64,000 bases of DNA, from assembly GCA_946407055.1 (NCBI GenBank), contig CAMJMP010000002.1, positions 1-64,000 on the forward strand. Direction: 5' to 3'. Made by a program: the position numbers and the translations under genes. Below, one piece after another: positions 1 through 8,054 of this stretch. Within the stretch, counting starts at the first letter, position 1; every line of letters starts with the position of its first letter. The DNA comes from an uncultured Mycoplasmatota bacterium. GTDB taxonomy: Bacteria > Bacillota_I > Bacilli_A > RF39 > UBA660. The notes under the pieces are model-generated. The model was not told where the DNA came from. It did no database searches and saw only the letters and a program-made list of their open reading frames with translations.

Positions 1-879
1 TGTATGATAATATTTATCAAATCTTTCAGACATATTATAAGAATTATATTTCTTAATAAAGTCATCTATATTTTGTATATTATCATAACCATTGTGATAA
101 TCTCTAAATATACTATAATCGTATATAATTGTATCGAATTTCATATATTCTTGAACTTCCTTAATAGAAGATCCGAACATATTAATTTCTTCTATGATAG
201 CTTTAAGAATATCAATAGTACAATCGTTGAGAGTTTGAACAAAATTAATGATTTCTGGAATTTTAGTTTTATCTTTAAGATTATCTTCAAGATAAGACTT
301 AATTAACTCAACAGGTAAATCCAGATATTCTTTACGATAACGAATACGAGAAGGACGTGAAAATAAATTATCATTTATTTTCGTAGAATTAGTTGTAAGT
401 ATAAACAACTTACGATTAAAGTTAGAAAACATTCCATCCATTAAAGTAAGGACAGAATCGTCTCCTTCTTTAAATACTTTCTCAAATTCATCAAAGAATA
501 ATACACATGGAAAATCAAAAGTTTTAATAAAATCAATATAATTTTGTTCATCTGTATCAACTAATACAATTGGAAGATTAACTTCATTAGCAATTATTTT
601 AGCTGTTACAGTTTTACCAGAACCTTTAGTTCCGCTAAGTAATATTCCAAGATTATCTGAATTGTTAAGCCAATAAGCTAAAACATGAGTTATAAAATCT
701 TGATCTTTGTTGTAGATTTTATGATTAAATTCAAACTTTTCAGAAAGTTTTTCTAATTTAAAACCATCTCTTGTATTTAAAATTTTATATACACCAACAG
801 GTAAATTACCTGAAAAAAGTTTAGAATTTGCTTCCACTTCTTGGAAAACATTTCCATAATTAAGCCATTTACTGTTCAT
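1..879 (-). CDS. AAA+ ATPase, C-terminus beyond window
   Basis: Minus-strand frame open from ATG at 879 to the window edge (293 codons seen). Walker A GTKGSGKT lies near residue 93, Walker B with FFDEF follows, and a sensor-1-like ILTTN is present, so this is an AAA+ ATPase. The N-terminal ~85 residues show no domain I recognise. Its ATG directly abuts the stop of the gene at 880, so the two are probably cotranscribed. crAss-like phages carry several such ATPases; the exact role (replication, remodelling) cannot be told from this part. Confidence 0.85.
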   Translation of the reverse strand, partial: MNSKWLNYGNVFQEVEANSKLFSGNLPVGVYKILNTRDGFKLEKLSEKFEFNHKIYNKDQDFITHVLAYWLNNSDNLGILLSGTKGSGKTVTAKIIANEVNLPIVLVDTDEQNYIDFIKTFDFPCVLFFDEFEKVFKEGDDSVLTLMDGMFSNFNRKLFILTTNSTKINDNLFSRPSRIRYRKEYLDLPVELIKSYLEDNLKDKTKIPEIINFVQTLNDCTIDILKAIIEEINMFGSSIKEVQEYMKFDTIIYDYSIFRDYHNGYDNIQNIDDFIKKYNSYNMSERFDKYYHT

Positions 880-1173
880 TTAATAATATTTTATTAAAGT
901 ATTAGTATTTCCAAATACTCCGTTATAATCTATTTTTATTAAACTTTGTATATTAAATTTTTTAATATAATATTCCAAAACCATTCTAAGTAAAACTACT
1001 TTAGCAGAGTCTGGAGCATTATTAAATTTAGAAAATAAATCTAATGCTTTAGAAGGAGCTGTTTCATTAAGTGCTTCAGACATAAACTTATTAACTTCAT
1101 TCAATGAAAGTTGAACTTGGTTTTGTGAAGCATTAATTTTATTTGCAAGATTAATAATTTTATTTCTATCCAT
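880..1173 (-). CDS. Hypothetical small helical protein
   Basis: 97 residues from ATG at 1173; an upstream ATG at 1191 lies inside a terminator stem, so 1173 is preferred. Predominantly polar and helical (NKINASQNQVQLSLNEV), no known motif. It directly precedes the AAA+ ATPase gene with no spacer, so an adaptor or partner role is possible but unproven. Confidence 0.6.
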   Translation of the reverse strand: MDRNKIINLANKINASQNQVQLSLNEVNKFMSEALNETAPSKALDLFSKFNNAPDSAKVVLLRMVLEYYIKKFNIQSLIKIDYNGVFGNTNTLIKYY

Positions 1174-1179
1174 GACAAC

Positions 1180-1205
1180 AAAAAAGACCAAGCAAAAGCC
1201 TGGTC
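1180..1205 (-). terminator. Intrinsic terminator
   Basis: Stem GACCAGGC/GCTTGGTC with a TTTT loop followed by a T-run on the minus strand. It ends the transcript carrying the small genes at 1244-1565 and lies just upstream of the gene at 880. Confidence 0.75.
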
Positions 1206-1243
1206 AATATATTAATTTTAACTAACATCCAACAAAAATATTA

Positions 1244-1321
1244 CTATGCTACTATGTAGAATGAGTATGCACAAGCAGCAATAGTAATAACACTAATAAA
1301 TAAAACTTTAATTTTTTTCAT
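1244..1321 (-). CDS. 25-residue membrane peptide
   Basis: MKKIKVLFISVITIAACAYS plus five residues. A single hydrophobic segment after a basic start, with a strong ribosome binding site AAAGGAG 8 nt before the ATG. It ends in TAG immediately followed by TAA, so amber suppression would add only one residue. Function unknown. Confidence 0.55.
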   Translation of the reverse strand: MKKIKVLFISVITIAACAYSFYIVA

Positions 1322-1354
1322 AATAAACTCCTTTCTTTTTAAAAAATTTATTAG

Positions 1355-1426
1355 TTACTCCTAAATGATTCGAACATTTACTACCAGAGTCAAAGTCTAG
1401 TGTGCTAACCATTACACCAAGGAGCA
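1355..1426 (-). tRNA. tRNA-Gln(TTG)
   Basis: 72 nt cloverleaf: acceptor TGCTCCT/AGGAGTA with the U1-A72 pair typical of tRNA-Gln; anticodon loop CTTTGAC; T-loop TTCGAAT. Its D-arm (GGTGTAATGGTTAGCAC) differs at one base from that of the amber suppressor at 36848, which supports glutamine insertion at TAG. Confidence 0.9.
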
Positions 1427-1430
1427 ATGT

Positions 1431-1450
1431 GGTAGTTTTTAAAAACTACC
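1431..1450. repeat. Perfect 20-bp palindrome, tRNA leader
   Basis: GGTAGTTTTT/AAAAACTACC sits 4 nt upstream of tRNA-Gln in the minus-strand transcript, in the same position as the hairpins that precede other tRNAs in this phage. Confidence 0.6.
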
Positions 1451-1454
1451 TGTT

Positions 1455-1565
1455 TTACTGTGCATAACAAGCACCTTCTGGAATAACAATAAGTTGTGTA
1501 AACTTCTTTAAGTTTCTTCCATAAAATTTAATGCCTGCTTTCACAATTTTACATAAAGTTTTCAT
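1455..1565 (-). CDS. 36-residue basic peptide
   Basis: Starts MKTLCKIVKAGIKFYGRN, ribosome binding site AAAGGA 7 nt upstream, TAA stop. Amphipathic and basic in the first half. No family recognised; supported only by the RBS and position between the lipoprotein gene and tRNA-Gln. Confidence 0.5.
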   Translation of the reverse strand: MKTLCKIVKAGIKFYGRNLKKFTQLIVIPEGACYAQ

Positions 1566-1581
1566 AACAAATCCTTTCTGT

Positions 1582-1749
1582 TTACTCTGCGATAGTGTCA
1601 ATAACAAGTGTATCAACATCAAGAGTGTCTACAAGTGTATCTGCTGTAATTGTATCATCAGAAAAGTCAACAGACTTAACAGAACCTGAACCGCAACTTG
1701 CAAGACACATTACACTCATTAAAGCAAATGCAAATACTAATTTCTTCAT
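1582..1749 (-). CDS. Small lipoprotein
   Basis: 55 residues. MKK, a hydrophobic stretch, then the lipobox LASC gives a type II signal peptide with Cys19 as the lipidated residue. The mature part is short and acidic, rich in DTL repeats (TADTLVDTLDVDTLVIDT). An in-frame ATG lies two codons upstream. Probably an envelope lipoprotein made in the infected cell; a superinfection role is only a guess. A Bacteroides-type promoter lies upstream. Confidence 0.75.
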   Translation of the reverse strand: MKKLVFAFALMSVMCLASCGSGSVKSVDFSDDTITADTLVDTLDVDTLVIDTIAE

Positions 1750-1795
1750 AAACATTTTAATTTAAGTTACTATTAATTATCTATTAAATTATAAT

Positions 1796-1826
1796 CAAAT
1801 ATAATATTTAATTTGATTTTTTCAAA
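1796..1826 (-). promoter_or_regulatory. Bacteroides-type promoter
   Basis: TTTG (1823-1826) - 19 nt - TATATTTG (1796-1803) on the minus strand, matching the known B. fragilis sigma-ABfr layout. The -7 box and the 12 bases after it are identical to the plus-strand promoter at 36201. Drives the lipoprotein and downstream genes. Confidence 0.65.
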
Positions 1827-1888
1827 AAATTTAAGCTTGATTTAAATCAATATTTTTTACTCGATTTTAACAAATTTTAACTTTAATG

Positions 1889-2494
1889 TTATAAATCTTC
1901 TCCGTTACTGTAATTATACAAATTCTCGTAATAGAGGACTATTCTATATTGATTATCGCCTTCATCAGAAACGTAAAACCATATTAACTTCTTAGAAAGA
2001 TGCTTTTTAAGTTCTATTTCACTTAATTTATTATAATTAACATTTCCTCCTAATTGTAAAAAATTGGCAACGAATCTTTTATTTTCAATATTCATACTAT
2101 AAGATAGATTAGTATTATTATCTATATAGTATGTAGCTTCGTTTTCTATCTTAATATAATTAGACTTACTTTGAAATTCTTGAGACAAAGTATTATATTT
2201 CGATTTAACACTGTATGAATCCATTAAAGGAAATACAACAAATACTCGCCATACTTTTCCTTTATATTCATTCATATTAATAAGAACGTGTTCTCCATTA
2301 AATAATCCGAATAGACCTTCATCAAAAGGAATAAATCCTTTATCTTTCAATCTATCAGTCATAAGAGAAACAGATCCATCTATAGGAATACCCATAAACT
2401 GAGTAATATCCTTTTTCAAAGGCTCACCAAGTCCCTGTGAATACGAAGCACAGAATACTAAGCTGCATACTAAAATAAATAATAATCTTTTCAT
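1889..2494 (-). CDS. Secreted protein, unknown function
   Basis: 201 residues with a clear Sec signal peptide (MKRLLFILVCSLVFCASYSQ, cleavage likely after SYS). The mature part shows no motif I recognise. It starts 3 nt after the nadE TAG stop, so it is translationally linked to the NAD operon although its product leaves the cytoplasm. Confidence 0.7.
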   Translation of the reverse strand: MKRLLFILVCSLVFCASYSQGLGEPLKKDITQFMGIPIDGSVSLMTDRLKDKGFIPFDEGLFGLFNGEHVLINMNEYKGKVWRVFVVFPLMDSYSVKSKYNTLSQEFQSKSNYIKIENEATYYIDNNTNLSYSMNIENKRFVANFLQLGGNVNYNKLSEIELKKHLSKKLIWFYVSDEGDNQYRIVLYYENLYNYSNGEDL

Positions 2495-2496
2495 AT

Positions 2497-3258
2497 CTAT
2501 AGATTTTTAAATGTTGGCATTGGATTTCTCTTGAACTCAGAAGAAATGATCATTTTACGTATTTTATGTATACTTTCTTTGTCAGCATCATCAAAACTTC
2601 TAAATCCATTTCTTATATAAGAGTCAAGAAGTTTATAAGTAAACCCAAATTTCTCTTCATCTGGTGAACTATTAGGTAGTCCATCATCTGGAGTTTTATG
2701 AACCCACTCATGTGGTAATCCAAGATAATCACCAATTTGAAGAATTTCTGTAACAGTTAAATCACCCAATGGTGACATATCACCAGCTGCGTCACCATAA
2801 ATGGTTTCATAACCAATCATATTTTCAGAAAGATTACAAGTGTTGATAACTCTGCCATTTAATGTTTGTGATATTAAATAGAGCATTATCATTCGACATC
2901 TTGGAGGAAGATTCTGAACTGATTGACCAGAAAATTCATTTAAAGCAACACCATTTTCTACAATATCTGTAGAAAGTGTAGCAAGAGTTATATCTTTTAT
3001 TGGTGCATTAATACATCTGATACCAAGGTATTCACAGATTTTATCAGCATCATTTAAAGATTGTGCATAATCAGGCATCATTACACCGATTACTTTTTCT
3101 GGCCCAAGTGCTTTGGCAAGTAAGGCAGCACATATTGTGCTATCCTTACCGCCAGACATTCCGAGAACTGCATTACAACCTTTGCCGTTCTCTTCAAACC
3201 ATAACTTAATCCATTCAATTAAGTTCTTGGTTGTTCTTTCTACATTAAATTTATACAT
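2497..3258 (-). CDS. nadE: NAD synthetase, ammonia-dependent
   Basis: 253 residues. Ligates ammonia to nicotinate adenine dinucleotide, the last step to NAD. The N-type ATP-pyrophosphatase motif SGGKDS is near residue 36; the LSENMIGYETIYGDAAGDMSP stretch is split here as NLSENMIGYETIYGD and GDMSPLGDLTV, both typical of short NadE. The start at 3258 overlaps the stop of the radical SAM gene (ATGTATAA) and matches the usual NadE start; ATG at 3291 would add 11 residues. The stop is TAG, with an in-frame TGA two codons on. Confidence 0.9.
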   Translation of the reverse strand: MYKFNVERTTKNLIEWIKLWFEENGKGCNAVLGMSGGKDSTICAALLAKALGPEKVIGVMMPDYAQSLNDADKICEYLGIRCINAPIKDITLATLSTDIVENGVALNEFSGQSVQNLPPRCRMIMLYLISQTLNGRVINTCNLSENMIGYETIYGDAAGDMSPLGDLTVTEILQIGDYLGLPHEWVHKTPDDGLPNSSPDEEKFGFTYKLLDSYIRNGFRSFDDADKESIHKIRKMIISSEFKRNPMPTFKNL

Positions 3259-3781
3259 AAAATATTGGAAGACGTCTGAATATTTCGTCATCAGGAGTCT
3301 TAAATACAGGATCCCAATAACGTTCGATTATTTTAAAACCTTTAAATTCATGTGTTTCGATGATTTCCTTACCTATTTTATCATTTGTAAAATAATAAAG
3401 TCGGTTAGACTTAAGTTCTTTGAACTGATTTCGATATTCATGCAACATAGCAAGAACATTGTCCCAATCGTTACTGTTTTTAGGACATATAGTTATACCA
3501 TCAAAACCATCTATATCACATCCAGCTTGTAGATATTCATATAGAGCTGTTCCAGATGTATAAACGTATATGTTTTTAATATTAGGATAATGTACTCTAA
3601 TTGCAATAGCAATATCGTTTGCCACTTCTTTTATCAAGAAAGGTTCACCACCTGTAATACATAAAGTATTTACAGTTTTAAGTTCTTTAACCGTAGGAAC
3701 AGGAATTTCATCAATGTTATAAAGCTTATTACAACACATAGGACAACTATGATCACAAGCATTTGTAATCATTAGATGCAT
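3251..3781 (-). CDS. Radical SAM protein
   Basis: 176 residues from ATG at 3781, 5 nt after the pncB stop (longer starts lie inside pncB). CDHSCPMC near the N-terminus is the CxxxCxxC iron-sulfur motif and CITGGEPF is the SAM-binding GGE motif. The protein is short for the family, with only a partial barrel, like NrdG or QueE-type enzymes. Its place between pncB and nadE suggests a link to nicotinate or NAD chemistry, but substrate and product are unknown. Confidence 0.8.
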   Translation of the reverse strand: MHLMITNACDHSCPMCCNKLYNIDEIPVPTVKELKTVNTLCITGGEPFLIKEVANDIAIAIRVHYPNIKNIYVYTSGTALYEYLQAGCDIDGFDGITICPKNSNDWDNVLAMLHEYRNQFKELKSNRLYYFTNDKIGKEIIETHEFKGFKIIERYWDPVFKTPDDEIFRRLPIFYV

Positions 3782-3785
3782 CACA

Positions 3786-4979
3786 TTAATCTGTGAGTTC
3801 AAGGTCATATTTTGCATGTTCAATTTCTGTTTTATCACCTGTGTGTTTACCATAATCGTCAGAAAGCTTGACAGTTAAATGCTTACTATCTTCATCATTT
3901 AATGAAGCACAAGACATCTTCATTACAATATTTTCTGCGTTATAGTGTTCTCCTGTTGGAGAATAAACATCACAGGTTAAGTTTGTTCCGACACCATAAG
4001 TATCTTTAAGATTATGGTCTTTACAATACTTATGGATCTCAGGAATTTTGTTAAAGTCAAGAGCATTAGAGAACACTAATACCTTAGAAGAAGGATCAAT
4101 ATTCAGTTTAGAATAATGGTTTATAGCATTGTGAATAAACTCAAATTCATCTCCTGAATCTTGTCTGATTCCATCGTATGCTCTTGCAAAATGGTCGTCG
4201 AAAGCCTTGAAGAAGTTTAATGATGTATAAGTATCAGTAAGACCTATTGCGAACTTACCATTATATACATTCAACCAATTCTCTAGTGCAAGTTTATTAG
4301 CGGACTTATATCCGAAAAGTGCACCGTGAAACATAAACCACTCATGTGGATGTGTTCCAATTGGCTTCATTCCATACTTCTTAGCAAAATATACATTAGA
4401 AGTACCTGAACAAACATCTTTATAACTGCTTAAATACTGACAAACCTTGTCTTGTATTTCTTGAGAAAAGCGACGACGAGTTCCAAATTCACTAAAAGTA
4501 AATTCGTTTTTCTTAGCAATACGTATCTTATTATCAAGATCATTTATAAATTCAGTCCAAGCAATAGGCTTATCAACATTGTTTACTTCAGAAACAAGAA
4601 ACATAGAAGGAATCTCATATAGACTTGCTTTATAACTATAATCAAATGGACCTTCTATACAAAGTACTTTGTTCTCGTCAAGATAAATATTGACTTTATC
4701 ATATTCGTAATAGAATCCGAACAACCATTCCCAATATACCTTTGGTATTCCAGGAATAACATCTGGCTGCATAAGCCATCTCCACTCTTCTTCTGACAAG
4801 AATGTTTCCTCACAATACTTCTTATATGCTTTCTTGAAGTTTTCAAGAAATTCTTCAGTACGAGGAGTGTTATTTCTGTCTTTGAACACGAACTGACATT
4901 TTGCATCAGGGAATAACTTCATATAAGCATATGAAGTTGTAAACTTATAAAGATCTGTATCAAGAAGTGAATACACCAT
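3786..4979 (-). CDS. pncB: Nicotinate phosphoribosyltransferase
   Basis: 397 residues, the usual PncB length. Converts nicotinate and PRPP to nicotinate mononucleotide. Seen: N-terminal LLDTDLYKFT, central HEWFMFHGAL, GLTDTYTS, RQDSGD and GVGTNLTCD, which form the PRPP and nicotinate pocket in this family. Its first 20 bases overlap the end of nadD, so the two are coupled. First-step enzyme of the Preiss-Handler route encoded here. Confidence 0.9.
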   Translation of the reverse strand: MVYSLLDTDLYKFTTSYAYMKLFPDAKCQFVFKDRNNTPRTEEFLENFKKAYKKYCEETFLSEEEWRWLMQPDVIPGIPKVYWEWLFGFYYEYDKVNIYLDENKVLCIEGPFDYSYKASLYEIPSMFLVSEVNNVDKPIAWTEFINDLDNKIRIAKKNEFTFSEFGTRRRFSQEIQDKVCQYLSSYKDVCSGTSNVYFAKKYGMKPIGTHPHEWFMFHGALFGYKSANKLALENWLNVYNGKFAIGLTDTYTSLNFFKAFDDHFARAYDGIRQDSGDEFEFIHNAINHYSKLNIDPSSKVLVFSNALDFNKIPEIHKYCKDHNLKDTYGVGTNLTCDVYSPTGEHYNAENIVMKMSCASLNDEDSKHLTVKLSDDYGKHTGDKTEIEHAKYDLELTD

Positions 4980-5490
4980 AGTTGTATAAATTTTTGTTTT
5001 TAATATAATTAATTACTTCTTTTGTTAAAAAAGGTTGAGTTTCTTTATTATCATTGAGTAAAGCTTTTATTTCAGTAGATGAAATATTAATCTTTTCTCT
5101 GTTTATTCCAACAAGACCACAAACACTTAGTATAAAATCTGATTGTTTCCAACGATGTATGTTTTCAACAATATCATATCCTCCAATAATAGAAAATCTA
5201 TAATTTGAAGTTGTAGTTTTAACTAAATGTTTAATTAATTCATAACTATAATCTGGCTTAATTGTAGATTCAACACTATCAACAATAATTTTTGGATTGT
5301 TAATAGTATCAAATAACAATTTAGTCATATTATACCTATGTTCAAATGGTAAACTTTTACCTTTTTTAAACGGATTTTGCCATGCTGGAATCACCCAAAC
5401 TTCATCAACGTAATCAAGTGCTTCTACTGCAATATAAGCATGACCAATATGCGGTGGATCAAATGATCCAAGTAATAGACCTATATTCAT
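4960..5490 (-). CDS. nadD: Nicotinate-nucleotide adenylyltransferase
   Basis: 176 residues. Adenylates NaMN to NaAD. GSFDPPHIGH is the nucleotidyltransferase (T/H)xGH-type motif, and NISSTEIKALL near the C-terminus is the ISSTxIR signature. Size fits bacterial NadD. Heads the four-gene minus-strand set nadD-pncB-radical SAM-nadE and itself overlaps the Tad2-like gene at 5487 by 4 nt. Confidence 0.9.
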   Translation of the reverse strand: MNIGLLLGSFDPPHIGHAYIAVEALDYVDEVWVIPAWQNPFKKGKSLPFEHRYNMTKLLFDTINNPKIIVDSVESTIKPDYSYELIKHLVKTTTSNYRFSIIGGYDIVENIHRWKQSDFILSVCGLVGINREKINISSTEIKALLNDNKETQPFLTKEVINYIKNKNLYNYGVFTS

Positions 5491-5690
5491 GATTTAATTT
5501 CCCAATCGTTTGATGTTATGTCTAATCCACTAAGACTATAAAAGGAATCATATATTTCTTCATTTTCAATTAAATAAAGATATTTTGCTCCTGTATTAGA
5601 AAGAATCATATAAAAACTTGGATTATCCCAACTTCTTTTATATACTTTCTTTCCATTTTTTAAATGAGGTAATATTTCTTCAAATGTCAT
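5487..5690 (-). CDS. DUF2829/Tad2-like small protein
   Basis: 67 residues: start MTFEEILPHLKNGKKVYKRSW and end ITSNDWEIK match the DUF2829 pattern (F-x2-aL-x2-l-k-x-GKkv-x-R-x2-W ... DWEi). Tad2 anti-Thoeris proteins belong to this family and sequester the signal molecule made from NAD. Its overlap with nadD ties it to NAD metabolism. Family membership is by pattern; the anti-defence role is inference. A related gene lies at 8055. Confidence 0.65.
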   Translation of the reverse strand: MTFEEILPHLKNGKKVYKRSWDNPSFYMILSNTGAKYLYLIENEEIYDSFYSLSGLDITSNDWEIKS

Positions 5691-6184
5691 AATATTTCTT
5701 CAAGTATAATAGATTCAGATGCATAACTATTCTGTTCACGAGAATAACTAAAACCAGAAGATCCTTCATAATACCAAGTATATTCTGGAATTGTGCATTT
5801 TACAATAATATATTCTCTACCATCACTGTAATATTTAAGTTCTTTTCTTAAATTTTCAGCAGAATATATATCTTTAAAAGTATGAAAGCCTTTTGTAACA
5901 ACATCGTAATCTTTTATACGATAATAATTTATAGCTGCTTTTATATTATTAAAGAAAGAATTTGAACTAAAACTTGTTATTATAATTCTTTCCAACATAT
6001 AGCGATTTATTTTTTCATCAAGAGTTGAGGAAAGACTAGTACCAAAATCAAATGAAGTATTATATCTATGATTTAACATATATTGAAACCATTGATACGG
6101 AGATGTTAAAGTTGATTCCAATACTTTATAACAAGTAATTCTTTTATTACCTGTATATTTAAGTTTATCTTTAATTAAGCACAT
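5687..6184 (-). CDS. MCL-family protein, copy 1
   Basis: 165 residues. One of four paralogues (with 6175, 26861, 28166) sharing an MCL start, a (K/R)-x-x-CYKVL strand, a central GFHTF motif, C-x-IP-x2-xxYY, and a C-terminal YAS-x6-I. The GFH core recalls phage DUF7666-type proteins, but I cannot assign a function. Overlaps both neighbours by 4-10 nt. Confidence 0.65.
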   Translation of the reverse strand: MCLIKDKLKYTGNKRITCYKVLESTLTSPYQWFQYMLNHRYNTSFDFGTSLSSTLDEKINRYMLERIIITSFSSNSFFNNIKAAINYYRIKDYDVVTKGFHTFKDIYSAENLRKELKYYSDGREYIIVKCTIPEYTWYYEGSSGFSYSREQNSYASESIILEEIL

Positions 6185-6609
6185 ATTATTTTATTTATTT
6201 TAATACTATTACTTACATATCCTTTATAACACAAATATGTTCCTTTGTAATATTTAGCACCTTTTGGAATTATACATTCACAAACTACTAATCTTTTGTC
6301 TATATTTCTTTCTTTTATTGCATTTTTTAGTTTTACATAAGAATGAAATCCTTGATTAACACCTTTAACATCAAGAAAACTGTTAAAAAGATCATAAAAC
6401 ATACGTTTAAAAAATGATAATACGTAAGTATTACAATCGTAAGAAACAGATATATTTGTATGATATGTTTCTCCTAACCTATAGCCAAAATCTTGATATT
6501 GAGCAACAAGTAAATCTGGAACTGCAAAAGATTTAAATAAAATCTTATAGCATTTTATATCTTCTTGTGCAATTTCAAGTTTATTAAATTTTGTAATTAT
6601 TAAACACAT
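6175..6609 (-). CDS. MCL-family protein, copy 2
   Basis: 144 residues: MCLIITKF, EDIKCYKIL, QGFHSY, CIIPKGAKYYKG. Paralogue of the genes at 5687, 26861 and 28166. The first 20 nt upstream contain the 3' end of the tmRNA gene, so it is transcribed just after it. Confidence 0.65.
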   Translation of the reverse strand: MCLIITKFNKLEIAQEDIKCYKILFKSFAVPDLLVAQYQDFGYRLGETYHTNISVSYDCNTYVLSFFKRMFYDLFNSFLDVKGVNQGFHSYVKLKNAIKERNIDKRLVVCECIIPKGAKYYKGTYLCYKGYVSNSIKINKIICA

Positions 6610-6646
6610 ATTTTTAAGTTTTTAATTGTGGAGGTAGAGGGAGTCG

Positions 6647-7514
6647 CAAAAAATTAACATTTATTAACAATAAAAATTATAAGTATCCACATAAATTTCT
6701 TATATTTACATATATTAAATAAAATAAAAAATTATGGAAATTTTAAAAGATTATTGTAAAAATCGAAAATTAATCACATTAATTTGTGATTGTTGTGGTA
6801 AAGAATTTCAAAAACCACTTTCCGAATATAACAGAAATGTTAAATTAGGAAGAAAAAATTATTGTTCTAGAATTTGTTCTGGAAAATCTAATAAAAATTT
6901 ATCATTATCAAATGAAAAATATGATATTTCACAACATTCTGGAAATAGAAGAGATGAATTTAGTCCTTTTAGATATACAATGAGATGTATAAAACGTAGA
7001 TCTAAAGAAATAAATATTGATTTAGAATATTTAAAATTAATATGGGAACAACAAAATGGAATATGTCCTTATACTAATCTTAAATTAACATTACCAGAAG
7101 ATAATAATATAAATAATTTAAATATAATTTATCGAGCATCTTTAGATAGAATTGATTCATCTAAAGGATATATAAAAGGTAATGTTCAATTTGTATCAAC
7201 TCCTATTAATTTAATGAAACAACAAATGTCTGATTTAGAAACTAAAAAATTTCTAAAACAAATTTCTTCCTATACTTCTACTTTCATAGAAGATTAGACT
7301 ATATCATCATCTCTTAATGAGATGTCGGACGCTCAAGTTGGTAATTAAGAACACTATAGTTCTCCAATAGTCGTTGCACTTTTATAGAGTGTACTCTATA
7401 CTTAGCTCAGGATTGGCATGAAATAAAGCTTATCTTGAGCTTTATTTTTTAGCGTTCCCTGAATTCATCCGATGTTTTTAACTATAAATCACTTTATAGC
7501 TGGTCCAACTATTA
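6647..7514 (-). mobile_element. Group I intron in the tmRNA T-loop
   Basis: Core on the minus strand: P3 TCGGA/TCCGA, P4 TTCAGG/CCTGAG, P5 AAATAAAGCT/AGCTTTATTT, P6 TATAGAG/CTCTATA, P7 GACTAT/ATAGTC with the S-type GATATAGTC. Exon 1 ends GGGTT and pairs with GACC in the intron, leaving the U-G wobble at the 5' splice site; the last intron base is G. Joining rebuilds the T-loop TTCGACT exactly. 868 nt including the antisense HNH gene. Insertion in the tmRNA T-loop is, as I recall, known in some bacteria. Confidence 0.85.
6734..7297 (+). CDS. HNH homing endonuclease
   Basis: 187 residues. N-terminal zinc finger CDCCGKEF...YCSRICSG, then an HNH-type core with GICPYTNLKL and ASLDRIDSSKGYIKGN followed by VQFVS, typical of phage HNH enzymes. 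It lies inside the tmRNA intron but on the opposite strand to the tmRNA, an unusual arrangement, so it needs its own promoter (a weak TATATTTA lies at 6701). Stop is TAG at 7295; if read as Gln it adds 20 residues to TAA. Likely spreads the intron. Confidence 0.85.
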   Translation: MEILKDYCKNRKLITLICDCCGKEFQKPLSEYNRNVKLGRKNYCSRICSGKSNKNLSLSNEKYDISQHSGNRRDEFSPFRYTMRCIKRRSKEINIDLEYLKLIWEQQNGICPYTNLKLTLPEDNNINNLNIIYRASLDRIDSSKGYIKGNVQFVSTPINLMKQQMSDLETKKFLKQISSYTSTFIED

Positions 7515-7851
7515 AACCCTCGTCTTACTAAAATATCATCGAAATTTGTACACGCTTTTCAATTTTTAAAAGTTTTCTTCTTTAGGCTGACTGAATGTCA
7601 GCTCCACCAATTAGTTTTGTGAAAACTAATAAAACTTTGCTCATTTAATTACTGCCGATGCCAGCGATGAATACTATTTCTGTTCCTCGGTAAGTATTCT
7701 GTGTTTCCCGGGTATCATACTTAATTTAATTAAGCAGCGATACGGAAGATTGTTACATCATTTCCATTTAAATTGTTTGTTGTCTTTCCAACTGTCTTTG
7801 CGTGATTTCTTTGCTTCTCTTAGCAATCAAAACCAAATACCCCCAAATTAA

Positions 7852-7922
7852 GACGCAAGAATGGATTCGAACCATCGTCGGGAACATTACCTGTCACCAT
7901 AGCCACTTGGTCATCATGCGTC
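7852..7922 (-). tRNA. tRNA-His-like, anticodon ATG
   Basis: Acceptor ACGCATG/CTTGCGT with an extra G-1 opposite C73, the bacterial tRNA-His hallmark. D-arm ACCA/TGGT, T-loop TTCGAAT. The anticodon loop reads TAATGTT, so the triplet is ATG (codon CAU), but U33 is replaced by A and the anticodon stem is weak. It ends 7 nt before the tmRNA. Confidence 0.6.
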
Positions 7923-7924
7923 TT

Positions 7925-8047
7925 TTATTGAAAATTATTTAATGTTTCCCAATCACCAGAAAGATAAACATAATATAATTTAGGAGAAAATAAATGTCGA
8001 AATTTCTCGTTTTGAATAAGTTCTTCTTTTGCTTGTTTAAAAGTCAT
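7925..8047 (-). CDS. Truncated DUF2829-like paralogue
   Basis: 40 residues from ATG at 8047. Start MTFKQAKEELIQNEK and end YLSGDWETL resemble the ends of the gene at 8055, but the middle and the GK-x-x-R-x-x-W motif are missing. Looks like a shortened duplicate; may be non-functional. Confidence 0.45.
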   Translation of the reverse strand: MTFKQAKEELIQNEKFRHLFSPKLYYVYLSGDWETLNNFQ

Positions 8048-8054
8048 AATATAA

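Larger units (their letters stand above)
6629..7844 (-). ncRNA. ssrA: tmRNA (ssrA) interrupted by a group I intron
   Basis: Acceptor GGGGGTA (7838-7844) pairs with TACCTCC (6630-6636), including G3-U70, the tmRNA alanine identity pair. After the 5' end comes TTGGTTTTGATTGC, as in tmRNA D-loops. A short reading frame ends in GCT GCT TAA, giving a likely tag GNDVTIFRIAA. Helix 2 forms from GAAATCACGC and GCGTG...ATTTC. The T-arm is GAGGG TT | CGACT CCCTC, split between exon 1 (7515-7844) and exon 2 (6629-6646). CCA is not encoded. Mature length would be about 348 nt, close to bacterial tmRNA. Confidence 0.85.

Noticed and set aside
4..306. 100-residue plus-strand ORF at the left end
   Set aside because: Antisense shadow of the AAA+ ATPase; composition is Ile/Phe-rich noise and the minus frame has clear Walker motifs.
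7480..7830. Small frames such as MSKVLLVFTKLIGGAD and MIPGKHRILTEEQK on the minus strand
   Set aside because: They fall inside the tmRNA body, where hairpins explain the sequence; only the short tag frame is expected to be translated.
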